Of a DNA stretch of 12,392 nucleotides, positions 7,090 to 12,392 are shown piece after piece; positions within the stretch are counted from its first letter, which is position 1, and every line of letters starts with the position of its first letter. Below the pieces are notes generated by a model. It was not told where the DNA came from, made no database searches, and saw only the letters and a program-made list of their open reading frames with translations. The position numbers and the translations under genes were made by a program. Source of the DNA: Paenibacillus uliginis N3/975 (lineage in GTDB: Bacteria; Bacillota; Bacilli; Paenibacillales; Paenibacillaceae); assembly GCF_900177425.1 (NCBI RefSeq), contig NZ_LT840184.1, positions 3,063,346 through 3,075,737 of the forward strand, in the 5' to 3' direction.

Positions 7090-7266
7090 AATGGACATTC
7101 GGCCCATTATTTTAAAAACGATTCCTATGTATATACCGACAGCCATTTCTACCAAGAAATTAGCTGGATGACCGAAAAAGAAGGGCAGACGATCATTTAT
7201 AGGTTAGGAAGCGACTCACCTGCTATGACAAAAGAGCAACTGATGGAAGCCGCAAAAAGTCTATAG
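7090..7266 (+). pseudogene. C-terminal remnant of a DUF4367-like protein
   Basis: Fifty-eight codons are open from after an in-frame TGA to TAG 7264-7266. They read like the C-terminal part of a DUF4367 domain: AHYFKNDSYVYTD, EISWMTEKEGQTIIYRL, then MTKEQLMEAAKSL at the end. No start codon or ribosome site is present and the upstream part is replaced by the composite repeat element, so the gene was cut at or near that element. DUF4367 domains are usually extracytoplasmic parts of anti-sigma or lipoprotein-like factors. The family assignment is from memory of motif order. Confidence 0.5.
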
Positions 7267-7355
7267 CGTGATATCGGCTGGGCTATCAACGGAATACCGT
7301 TCCGGAGATTCAGCCCGGGGCCATACAAGAAACAAATGACATCCATGTATTATCC

Positions 7356-7380
7356 GGCGCAGGGATTACTTCCCTGCGCC
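7356..7380. terminator. Strong hairpin after the DUF4367 remnant
   Basis: GGCGCAGGG (7356-7364) pairs perfectly with CCCTGCGCC (7372-7380). A smaller hairpin, AACGC/GCGTT, follows. There is no long T-run, so termination is likely but not certain. Confidence 0.5.
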
Positions 7381-7535
7381 TTAAACGCTTCCCCTAGCGT
7401 TATTCTCCGGGGCGATATTTTAGAGAGCGAACGTAAGTATAAAAATAATCTATACTAAAAAACAGGATAGGGACAGATGAGTTTGAAAATGTAGAAAAGT
7501 GCTGTCGGAGGACGATATGATCGGCTGCTTTTTCT

Positions 7536-7550
7536 TAAGCTAACGGGCAG
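7536..7550. repeat. Right end of the CTAACGGG intergenic repeat
   Basis: TAAGCTAACGGGCAG matches the right end of the repeat at 319-400. No left end is found close by. Confidence 0.5.
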
Positions 7551-7580
7551 GTTAGTTTTACAATAATTCTCAAATTATAC

Positions 7581-7609
7581 TTTACATATATTCACTTTTA
7601 TGCTAGATT
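7581..7609 (+). promoter_or_regulatory. Promoter of the cfr-like leader
   Basis: TTTACA (7581-7586), a 17-nt spacer and TAGATT (7604-7609) in AT-rich sequence. It places the start near 7616, about 30 bases before the leader ORF. Confidence 0.55.
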
Positions 7610-7645
7610 ACTTAATAATAAATTTGACAAAGGGAGGTGCAAGCA

Positions 7646-7807
7646 ATGTTAACTGTTTTTAGAATTCTGTATGGTAAAAATGTAAAAATTGGTAATTGTT
7701 TAGCGGACAAAGGGAGTAGTCTGTCCTTTTTTATGCTATACAACCATACTAAAACAGTTATCGGAGCTTTGCCTCTATGGCAAATAAATTATAAAGCATT
7801 GACTTAG
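7646..7807 (+). CDS. Leader peptide upstream of the cfr-like gene
   Basis: A 53-codon ORF starts at ATG 7646 behind the strong ribosome site AGGGAGGTG (7631-7639, 6-base gap). It begins MLTVFRILYGKNVKIG and ends at TAG 7805-7807. It matches no domain I know. Its position, between promoter and attenuator and ahead of an antibiotic-resistance gene, is that of a drug-sensing leader peptide whose translation by a stalled ribosome alters RNA folding. Codons 2-6 form one arm of a predicted pairing (7650-7662 with 7749-7760). A small GGACA/TGTCC hairpin with six T lies inside it at 7705-7732. Confidence 0.6.
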   Translation: MLTVFRILYGKNVKIGNCLADKGSSLSFFMLYNHTKTVIGALPLWQINYKALT

Positions 7808-7881
7808 AGTCCTTGTTTATTTATTTGTGCATATTTTTCATTTAAAGTTCAGCACCGATAATTCTATCAGTGCTTTTTTTT
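7650..7881 (+). promoter_or_regulatory. Predicted transcription attenuator of the cfr-like gene
   Basis: The terminator is GCACCGATA (7852-7860) with TATCAGTGC (7865-7873, one mismatch), then eight T. The antiterminator is TTATCGGAGCT (7758-7768) with AGCACCGATAA (7851-7861), 10 of 11 pairs, destroying the terminator. A third pairing, TAACTGTTTTTAG (7650-7662) with CTAAAACAGTTA (7749-7760), overlaps the antiterminator arm by 3 bases and would be blocked by a ribosome stalled at the start of the leader peptide. Together they suggest drug-induced read-through into the methyltransferase. An inner hairpin with six T (7705-7732) may be a second stop. Confidence 0.6.
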
Positions 7882-7965
7882 GCGTTTATTTTTAACTTAA
7901 GGGATAGACAACTCCTTTCTATGTACTCCTATAAAACTAGAGAGTCTTACGGAAGGATGAAAAAG

Positions 7966-9024
7966 ATGCAATTAAAACAAAGCAATAAGTATAGAAGAAT
8001 AAAAGAATTCTTAAGGGAGCATAATTACCCTAATTTTAGAATGAAACAAATATTGAATGCCATTTTTAAGGAAAGAATCGATAAATTCAACGAAATTAAT
8101 GTACTTCCAAAATCGTTAAGAGAGAATTTAGTTAAAGAATTTGGAGAGTCTATTTTAGATATTGCTCCTTTAAAGGAACAACATTCAGAGCAAGTCACTA
8201 AAGTCCTATTTGAAATTTCCGGAAATGAAAAAATAGAAACGGTAAATATGAAATATAAAGCTGGTTGGGAATCATTTTGTATATCTTCTCAGTGCGGATG
8301 TAATTTTGGGTGTGAATTTTGTGCAACAGGTGACATTGGATTAAAAAGAAATTTGACTTCAGATGAAATAACTGACCAGATCCTCCATTTTTATTTACAA
8401 GGCCATTCCATTGATAGTATTTCATTTATGGGAATGGGGGAAGCGTTAGCCAATGTACAAGTTTTTGATGCCTTAGATGTACTTACTGATCCTACGTTGT
8501 TTGCTTTGAGCCCACGTAGGTTATCTATTTCAACTATTGGTATTATTCCGAGTATAAAAAAAATGACGCTGAATTATCCGCAAGTCAATTTGACGTTTTC
8601 ATTACATTCTCCTTTTAATGAACAACGAAGTAAGTTGATGCCGATTAATGATAGGTATCCATTATTAGATGTATTGGACACATTAGATGAGCATATACGA
8701 ATAACATCAAGAAAAGTATATATTGCTTATATTATGTTACCTGGTGTGAATGATTCTATCGACCATGCTGAAGAAGTTGTAAGACTGTTAAAAGGTCGAT
8801 ATAAAGAAGGACGTTTATATCATGTAAATTTAATCAGATATAACCCAACCGTCAGTTCTCCTTTAAGGTTTGGTGAAGTTGATGAAGGTCATGTTGTTAA
8901 TTTTTACAAAAAATTAAAATCATCAGGCATTAATGTTACCATTAGAAGTCAATTTGGAATTGATATAGATGCTGCTTGTGGTCAATTGTATGGAAATTAT
9001 CAAAAGAGCAACAAGCAGTATTGA
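7966..9024 (+). CDS. cfr: Cfr-like 23S rRNA (adenine2503-C8) methyltransferase
   Basis: 352 residues; a radical-SAM enzyme that by family methylates C8 of A2503 in 23S rRNA at the peptidyl-transferase centre. This gives the PhLOPSA pattern (phenicols, lincosamides, oxazolidinones, pleuromutilins, streptogramin A). The numbering matches staphylococcal Cfr without gaps at every key site: Cys105, the [4Fe-4S] motif CGCNFGCEFC with Cys112, Cys116 and Cys119, GMGEALAN (156-163) and catalytic Cys338 in DIDAACGQLYGNYQ. The close match along the whole length, e.g. KYKAGWESFCISSQCGC, places it with Cfr and the chromosomal Cfr-like (Clb) proteins of Bacillales rather than housekeeping RlmN. The start at 7966 follows GGAAGG by 9 bases and fits the Cfr N-terminus; upstream in-frame codons (7870, 7921, 7957) have no proper ribosome site. 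CCTTTC (7914-7919) could pair with GGAAGG. Confidence 0.93.
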   Translation: MQLKQSNKYRRIKEFLREHNYPNFRMKQILNAIFKERIDKFNEINVLPKSLRENLVKEFGESILDIAPLKEQHSEQVTKVLFEISGNEKIETVNMKYKAGWESFCISSQCGCNFGCEFCATGDIGLKRNLTSDEITDQILHFYLQGHSIDSISFMGMGEALANVQVFDALDVLTDPTLFALSPRRLSISTIGIIPSIKKMTLNYPQVNLTFSLHSPFNEQRSKLMPINDRYPLLDVLDTLDEHIRITSRKVYIAYIMLPGVNDSIDHAEEVVRLLKGRYKEGRLYHVNLIRYNPTVSSPLRFGEVDEGHVVNFYKKLKSSGINVTIRSQFGIDIDAACGQLYGNYQKSNKQY

Positions 9025-9042
9025 GAGGAGCTGATGCTGGTA

Positions 9043-9071
9043 TTGTATTCTACTAAAAAAATTGTTAATAT
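9043..9071 (+). promoter_or_regulatory. Promoter of the lsa-like leader
   Basis: TTGTAT (9043-9048), a 17-nt spacer and a good -10 TAATAT (9066-9071) just after the cfr-like stop. The ABC-F gene can therefore be transcribed separately, starting near 9078. A short ORF (9034-9087, MLVLYSTKKIVNIKEQL) behind GAGAGGAG overlaps this promoter; it would be translated only on read-through transcripts. Confidence 0.6.
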
Positions 9072-9083
9072 TAAAGAACAATT

Positions 9084-9113
9084 ATGAGAGGACTGATGAA
9101 GGACAATGATTAA
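9084..9113 (+). CDS. Short uORF in the lsa-like leader
   Basis: ATG 9084 gives MRGLMKDND with stop TAA 9111-9113; the inner ATG 9096 with GAGAGG upstream gives MKDND. It ends at the 5' arm (9113-9123) of the first leader hairpin, the position expected for a uORF whose stalled ribosome drives antitermination. The exact start is uncertain; ATG 9106 (MIN) is an alternative. Confidence 0.45.
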   Translation: MRGLMKDND

Positions 9114-9289
9114 CTAATCTATATTTTTATTTGAAATGAATAACTTCAAACTACAAAATATAGGGTTAGTCTATCCATTTTTATAAATCAGTTTTCACTT
9201 GAATAACCATGATTCTGATGGTAACAACGAACTTATTTGAGTTAAGTGAAAGACTAATCCTTCCAATTACAAATTGGGGGGATTTTTTT
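9113..9289 (+). promoter_or_regulatory. Transcription attenuator of the lsa-like ABC-F gene
   Basis: Three mutually exclusive pairings are visible. First, ACTAATCTATA (9113-9123) with TATAGGGTTAGT (9159-9170), one bulge. Second, the antiterminator GGGTTAGTCT (9163-9172) with AGACTAATCC (9251-9260), all ten paired with one G-U. Third, the terminator, a 13-bp stem (9256-9268 with 9272-9284, two G-U) followed by seven T. A ribosome held at the uORF would block the first pairing and favour the antiterminator. This is the logic known for attenuated ABC-F genes such as vmlR and lmo0919. Confidence 0.8.
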
Positions 9290-9344
9290 ATTCTCTCATA
9301 GAAAGATTGATATTTTTTAACTGTTAAATAAGGGGGAGAAAGAA

Positions 9345-9398
9345 ATGAGTAATTCAGACACCATCGTTACACATGTAATGCTCCGTATAAGTCGCTAA
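9345..9398 (+). CDS. Second leader peptide of the lsa-like gene
   Basis: A 17-codon ORF, MSNSDTIVTHVMLRISR, starts at ATG 9345 behind AGGGGGAG (9331-9338, 6-base gap) and stops at TAA 9396-9398. Codons 13-16 lie inside the 5' arm of the hairpin that buries the ABC-F ribosome site. This is the arrangement of erm-type translational attenuators. The THVMLR stretch recalls the THSMRLR of the ErmD leader, though it lacks the R-x-R stalling motif. Confidence 0.7.
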   Translation: MSNSDTIVTHVMLRISR

Positions 9399-9421
9399 TA
9401 TCTATCAAACTTATACGGAGG
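9381..9421 (+). promoter_or_regulatory. Ribosome-site sequestering hairpin of the lsa-like gene
   Basis: CTCCGTATAAG (9381-9391) pairs perfectly over 11 bp with CTTATACGGAG (9410-9420). The second arm contains most of the ABC-F ribosome site GGAGG (9417-9421), which lies 7 bases before ATG 9429. Translation of the gene should be off until a ribosome occupies the first arm, which belongs to the leader ORF. Confidence 0.85.
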
Positions 9422-9428
9422 AATTAAC

Positions 9429-10907
9429 ATGTCAATGATACAAGTGCAAGATTTAACTTTTTCTTATCCAAGCAGCTTTGACAATATTTTTGAAGGCGTA
9501 AACTTTCAGATAGATACGGATTGGAAACTTGGATTTATCGGTAGAAATGGACGAGGTAAAACAACATTCTTTAATCTGTTATTAGGGAATTATGAGTATA
9601 GTGGGATAATCACGTCTTCGGTAGAATTTAATTATTTCCCTTATCCAGTTTCGGATAAAAATAAGTATACCTATGAAATCCTTGAAGAAATTTGCCCCCA
9701 AGCAGAAGATTGGGAATTTCTTCGTGAAATATCCTATCTAAATGTTGATGCCGAGGTCATGTATCGGCCATTTATAACATTATCAAATGGAGAACAAACA
9801 AAGGTATTGCTTGCCGCACTATTTTTGAATGAAGGCCAATTCCTATTAATCGATGAGCCTACCAATCATTTAGACACTGATGCACGTAAGATTGTCTCTA
9901 GTTATTTAAAGAAGAAAAAAGGGTTTATTTTAATTTCACATGACAGAATCTTTTTAGATGGATGCGTTGACCACATCTTATCTATAAATAAGGCAAATAT
10001 TGAAGTTCAAAGTGGTAACTATTCTTCATGGAAGTTAAATTTTGATAGACAGCAGGAACATGAAGAGGCAACGAATGAGCGTCTACAAAAAGACATCGGG
10101 AGATTAAAAGATTCCTCAAAACGTTCAGCAGGTTGGTCTAATCAAGTGGAAGCTTCAAAAAATGGGACAACGAATTCAGGTTCTAAGTTGGACAAGGGAT
10201 TTGTAGGACATAAAGCGGCAAAGATGATGAAGAGAGCAAAGAACATTGAATCAAGGCAACAAAAAGCTATTGAAGAAAAGTCAAAACTGCTAAAAAATGT
10301 GGAAAAAACCGAGTCATTAAAATTAGAACCATTGGAATTTCAGTCAAAAGAATTGATTGTGTTGTCTAACTTGTCTGTTAAGTACGATGACCAAATAGTG
10401 AATAAGCCAATTAGCTTTAAGATTGAACCAGGTGACAGAATTGTACTTGATGGAAAGAATGGAAGCGGAAAAAGTAGTATCCTTAAACTAATCTTAGGAA
10501 ATCCGATACAGCATACAGGCTCATTGAATTTAGGTTCTGGACTTATCCTTTCCTATGTCCAACAGGATACTTCTCATTTGAAGGGACTGTTATCGGACTT
10601 TATTGGAGAGCATGAGATTGATGAAACGTTATTTAAATCAATCCTACGTAAGATGGATTTTGACCGAATTCAATTTGAGAAAGATATATCCCATTATTCT
10701 GGTGGACAAAAGAAAAAGCTGCTTATAGCCAAAAGTTTATGTGAAAAAGCTCATTTATATATTTGGGATGAACCGTTAAATTTTATTGATATTTATTCGC
10801 GCATGCAGATTGAAGAGCTTATTCAAATATTTAATCCCACAATGGTTATTGTTGAGCATGATCAGGCATTTCAACAAACAGTTGCAACAAAAACTATATC
10901 TATGTAG
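9429..10907 (+). CDS. lsa: Lsa-family ABC-F ribosomal protection ATPase
   Basis: 492 residues, two ABC ATPase domains and no membrane segments, the ABC-F layout. NBD1: Walker A GRNGRGKTT (38-46), signature LSNGEQ (118-123), Walker B FLLIDEP (138-144), switch SHDR (170-173). The charged linker at about 205-300, the antibiotic-resistance domain that reaches the peptidyl-transferase centre, contains RSAGWSNQVEASKNG and GHKAAKMMKRAKN. NBD2: GKNGSGKSS (342-350), SGGQ (424-427), LYIWDEP (443-449), EHD (476-478). The start FSYPSSFDNIFEGVNFQIDT and the length match Lsa(B)-like proteins, which bind stalled ribosomes and dislodge lincosamides, streptogramin A and pleuromutilins. Both catalytic glutamates are present. 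Tightly controlled by the two leader devices upstream; paired with the cfr-like gene. Confidence 0.92.
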   Translation: MSMIQVQDLTFSYPSSFDNIFEGVNFQIDTDWKLGFIGRNGRGKTTFFNLLLGNYEYSGIITSSVEFNYFPYPVSDKNKYTYEILEEICPQAEDWEFLREISYLNVDAEVMYRPFITLSNGEQTKVLLAALFLNEGQFLLIDEPTNHLDTDARKIVSSYLKKKKGFILISHDRIFLDGCVDHILSINKANIEVQSGNYSSWKLNFDRQQEHEEATNERLQKDIGRLKDSSKRSAGWSNQVEASKNGTTNSGSKLDKGFVGHKAAKMMKRAKNIESRQQKAIEEKSKLLKNVEKTESLKLEPLEFQSKELIVLSNLSVKYDDQIVNKPISFKIEPGDRIVLDGKNGSGKSSILKLILGNPIQHTGSLNLGSGLILSYVQQDTSHLKGLLSDFIGEHEIDETLFKSILRKMDFDRIQFEKDISHYSGGQKKKLLIAKSLCEKAHLYIWDEPLNFIDIYSRMQIEELIQIFNPTMVIVEHDQAFQQTVATKTISM

Positions 10908-10979
10908 TTGAATATGAGAATTGAAGATATAATCAGTAAACCAGGTTTTTAAACTATAGGGTGCGTTTGTTTAAATAAA

Positions 10980-11023
10980 AAAGGACATTACATATTTTAT
11001 ATGACTAATATGTAATGTCCTTT
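10980..11023 (+). terminator. Strong (bidirectional) terminator after the lsa-like gene
   Basis: A perfect 17-bp stem, 10980-10996 with 11007-11023, loop of 10. It is A-rich before and T-rich after the stem. Confidence 0.8.
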
Positions 11024-11078
11024 AATTTATCTATCTTTTTTTAATTTAACTTCTTGATAAGCGATATGAAATGTCTAA

Positions 11079-11232
11079 TGACACAAAGTTACCTACATAT
11101 TAAATGTGAAGAAAGCCTGATGGATCAGGCTTTTTGTTATTTATGTAGGAGAAATTGTGTCATGAAGAAATGCACAAATATTCCTACATTGTCGGATAAT
11201 GACACAAAAATGCCTACATTCTGGCGAGACTA
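11079..11232. repeat. Composite repeat element, copy 2 (diverged unit)
   Basis: Same geometry as 6907-7046 but another unit sequence, TGACACAAAAATGCCTACAT. Units: + 11079-11098, - 11143-11162, + 11171-11189, + 11200-11219. Units 2 and 3 form an imperfect inverted pair with an 8-base spacer, and units 3 and 4 start 29 bases apart. Between units 1 and 2 is a terminator-like hairpin, AAAGCCTGA (11112-11120) with TCAGGCTTT (11125-11133) and a T-run. ATTGTCGG follows unit 3 and CTGGCGAGACTA follows unit 4, echoing ATTGCCG and ACCGATTAG of the other copies. Confidence 0.75.
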
Positions 11233-11330
11233 ACAGTACGTATGTTGAAGCAGTGTGCCCGGGTACAACCTTATTCAAATTAAAACAAGCCAAAATGAAA
11301 CGTTAGCGCTCGAGTATGGCTCCGCCGTCA

Positions 11331-11347
11331 TTAAGCTAACGGGCAGG
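11331..11347. repeat. Right end of the CTAACGGG intergenic repeat
   Basis: TTAAGCTAACGGGCAGG, as at 7536. Upstream (11233-11330) only short chance frames are seen. Confidence 0.5.
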
Positions 11348-11416
11348 ATAGTGCAACTTAGTGAGTATGTTTACGTTTATTAAAGGAAGAGCCTGAAAAA
11401 ATAAAGGAGGTGTGTA

Positions 11417-11953
11417 ATGAAGCGAAAAATTGCTGTTTTACTTACGATAGTTGCAATAATTGTAAGTATATTCTCTATTGGGTACTTCATACCCAAGCGG
11501 TACTCAGAGACAGTAAATGGTGTTTATTATCAACTAGGAACGGAAGGAATAATCGAGCGTATAAAAGTACATCTTGATGGGAAATTGCAAAATCATATAA
11601 ATGGCAAAAGAACCTTTAAAGGTGTAATTGACTTTGAAGGAAGTAAGGTTCCTCAAATTCCTAAAGATAGAACAGAATTAGAGTTGCATTACGATGGTCA
11701 TAATTTTACAACCATTTTCTCCGCTTTTCGAATCATAGATGATAAAGGTAGAATAGAGCCTGATATTTTCACTTACGGTTGGGTATATACTGATGATAAA
11801 TTCTCTGAATTTACAATTAAAGTTATGGATGATGATGACCAGTGGTCCCCATCAAACGGACATATGATCACAGCACCAGCGAAAGACAGGCAGGAAGCAA
11901 TGAAAAGGTCCCAAGAGTTAATCAAGGAGTTTGAAGAAGAAAGTAGGAAATGA
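11417..11953 (+). CDS. Membrane-anchored protein of unknown function
   Basis: 178 residues. A single hydrophobic segment (about residues 5-25, after MKRK) would anchor the protein with its C-terminal part outside. The rest is soluble, rich in beta-type alternation and charged residues, with YSETVNGVYYQLGTEG early, an acidic VMDDDDQWSP stretch and a helical end EAMKRSQELIKEFEEESRK. I do not recognise the family; there is no lipobox cysteine and no clear cleavage site. The start is secured by AAAGGAGGTG 5-6 bases upstream, a near-perfect ribosome site, so it is very likely expressed. It stands alone, between repeat ends at 11331-11347 and 11959-11983 and between two composite elements. Confidence 0.8.
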   Translation: MKRKIAVLLTIVAIIVSIFSIGYFIPKRYSETVNGVYYQLGTEGIIERIKVHLDGKLQNHINGKRTFKGVIDFEGSKVPQIPKDRTELELHYDGHNFTTIFSAFRIIDDKGRIEPDIFTYGWVYTDDKFSEFTIKVMDDDDQWSPSNGHMITAPAKDRQEAMKRSQELIKEFEEESRK

Positions 11954-11958
11954 TTGAA

Positions 11959-11983
11959 CTAACGGGGAACGATAGCTCAATAA
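11959..11983. repeat. Left end of the CTAACGGG intergenic repeat
   Basis: CTAACGGGGAAC followed by GATAGCTCAATAA begins 5 bases after the preceding gene's stop and matches the left end at 319-340. No right end follows. Confidence 0.5.
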
Positions 11984-12067
11984 AACGACAAGCAAGTCGG
12001 AACCGGTGAACGTCTTGTATTTAATCGTGTCGTACCGTTAAAAGATACTTGGAGCAAAAAGAGTTAA
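11984..12067 (+). pseudogene. Possible gene tail before a terminator
   Basis: Twenty-seven codons, open from after a stop to TAA 12065-12067, end in GERLVFNRVVPLKDTWSKKS. There is no start or ribosome site, and a strong terminator follows 14 bases later. It fits the 3' end of a truncated gene, family unknown. A chance frame is possible. Confidence 0.3.
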
Positions 12068-12081
12068 AAAGACCATATAAG

Positions 12082-12115
12082 GGCAGCCGGTATTATGATA
12101 CCGGCTGCCTTTTTT
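12082..12115 (+). terminator. Strong rho-independent terminator
   Basis: GGCAGCCGGTAT (12082-12093) pairs perfectly with ATACCGGCTGCC (12098-12109), a TATG loop, then six T. Confidence 0.92.
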
Positions 12116-12154
12116 GCGATGTCGAATTGTATTGTTGTTTACAAAACTGACGGA

Positions 12155-12295
12155 CGACAAGAACATATAGGTATTGAAATCCGCATAAACTGCGGCTTTT
12201 TTTGTTATATGTACCCAAGTTCTTGTCCTAAATCAATGACAAGAACTTATATACTTTGCCGAAATTGACAAGAACATGGATACTTGGGCGATTAG
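12155..12295. repeat. Composite repeat element, copy 3
   Basis: Same unit family as 6907-7046. Units: + from 12155 (GACAAGAACATATAGG core), - at 12211-12228, + from 12237, + from 12266. The inverted pair again has an 8-base spacer (12229-12236), the last two units again start 29 bases apart, and GATTAG again begins 24 bases after the start of unit 4. CCGC/GCGG (12181-12195) with seven T sits between units 1 and 2. Confidence 0.78.
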
Positions 12296-12333
12296 AGGAG
12301 TTTAGTGAGGTTGCAAAAATAATTTAAAAATAG

Positions 12334-12363
12334 TTGACACCCTCTGCTACTCGGTGTTACGAT
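12334..12363 (+). promoter_or_regulatory. Promoter of a gene beyond the window, PadR-like operator
   Basis: TTGACA (12334-12339), an 18-nt spacer and TACGAT (12358-12363). The sequence TACTCGGTGTTACGATGTAC closely follows the padR promoter core TACTGTGTTGTACGATGTA at 5752-5770, with the -10 in the same place. A PadR-type operon probably starts just downstream. Confidence 0.6.
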
Positions 12364-12392
12364 GTACGTGTAATAAGTAATACTTAATAGCC

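Noticed and set aside
7870..7965. Longer start of the cfr-like protein
   Set aside because: It begins inside a terminator T-run and the extra 32 residues do not match Cfr; ATG 7966 has GGAAGG at proper distance.
7966..9024. Housekeeping RlmN instead of Cfr
   Set aside because: Gap-free match to Cfr numbering, Cfr-specific N-terminus and length, leader control and the Lsa-like neighbour argue for Cfr family.

Overview
The window reads as an accessory stretch of a low-GC, spore-forming Bacillales chromosome, probably Paenibacillus or a close relative. The pointers are strong AGGAGG ribosome sites, a T-box leader, PadR/HAAS regulators, a decayed DUF11 surface protein, and a scattered intergenic repeat with CTAACGGGCAG ends. 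The genus is an inference from these features; no rRNA or housekeeping locus is present to confirm it.

Layout. 1-500 holds a decayed carboxymuconolactone-decarboxylase-like fragment, a terminator and an intergenic repeat. 500-2529 is a complete unit: promoter, glutamate T-box, a clostridial-type glutamyl-tRNA synthetase with an altered HIGH motif, and a terminator. 2530-3870 is gene debris: a short gene tail, a frameshifted DUF11 repeat protein on the minus strand, and a truncated padR copy fused to another gene's tail. 4223-5392 is an intact secreted serine beta-lactamase-fold hydrolase. 5560-5734 is an IS4-type transposase fragment joined to a scrap of the DUF11 region. 5738-6672 is an intact padR-HAAS membrane protein operon, whose promoter and first half duplicate the broken copy at 3597-3822, so the hydrolase lies between direct repeats. 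6907-7266 has a composite repeat element and the tail of a DUF4367-like gene.

7581-10907 is the centre of interest. It holds a Cfr-type radical-SAM 23S rRNA methyltransferase followed by an Lsa-type ABC-F ribosome-protection ATPase, each behind its own promoter and leader. The cfr-like leader encodes a roughly 53-residue peptide and has a terminator with a competing antiterminator. The lsa-like leader appears to have two layers: a uORF-linked transcription attenuator, then a second 17-codon leader peptide overlapping a perfect 11-bp hairpin that buries the ABC-F ribosome site. Both products would protect the peptidyl-transferase centre from overlapping drugs (phenicols, lincosamides, pleuromutilins, streptogramin A, oxazolidinones), so a drug-induced double defence is the natural reading.

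Three intergenic elements (6907-7046, 11079-11232, 12155-12295) share one geometry: unit(+), hairpin with T-run, unit(-), 8-nt spacer, unit(+), then unit(+) 29 nt after the previous one. They bound the cfr-lsa segment and a following small membrane-anchored protein gene (11417-11953). They look like recombinase-type or other protein-binding sites and are the least explained structure here. The window ends at a promoter resembling the padR promoters, so another PadR-type operon probably starts just outside.
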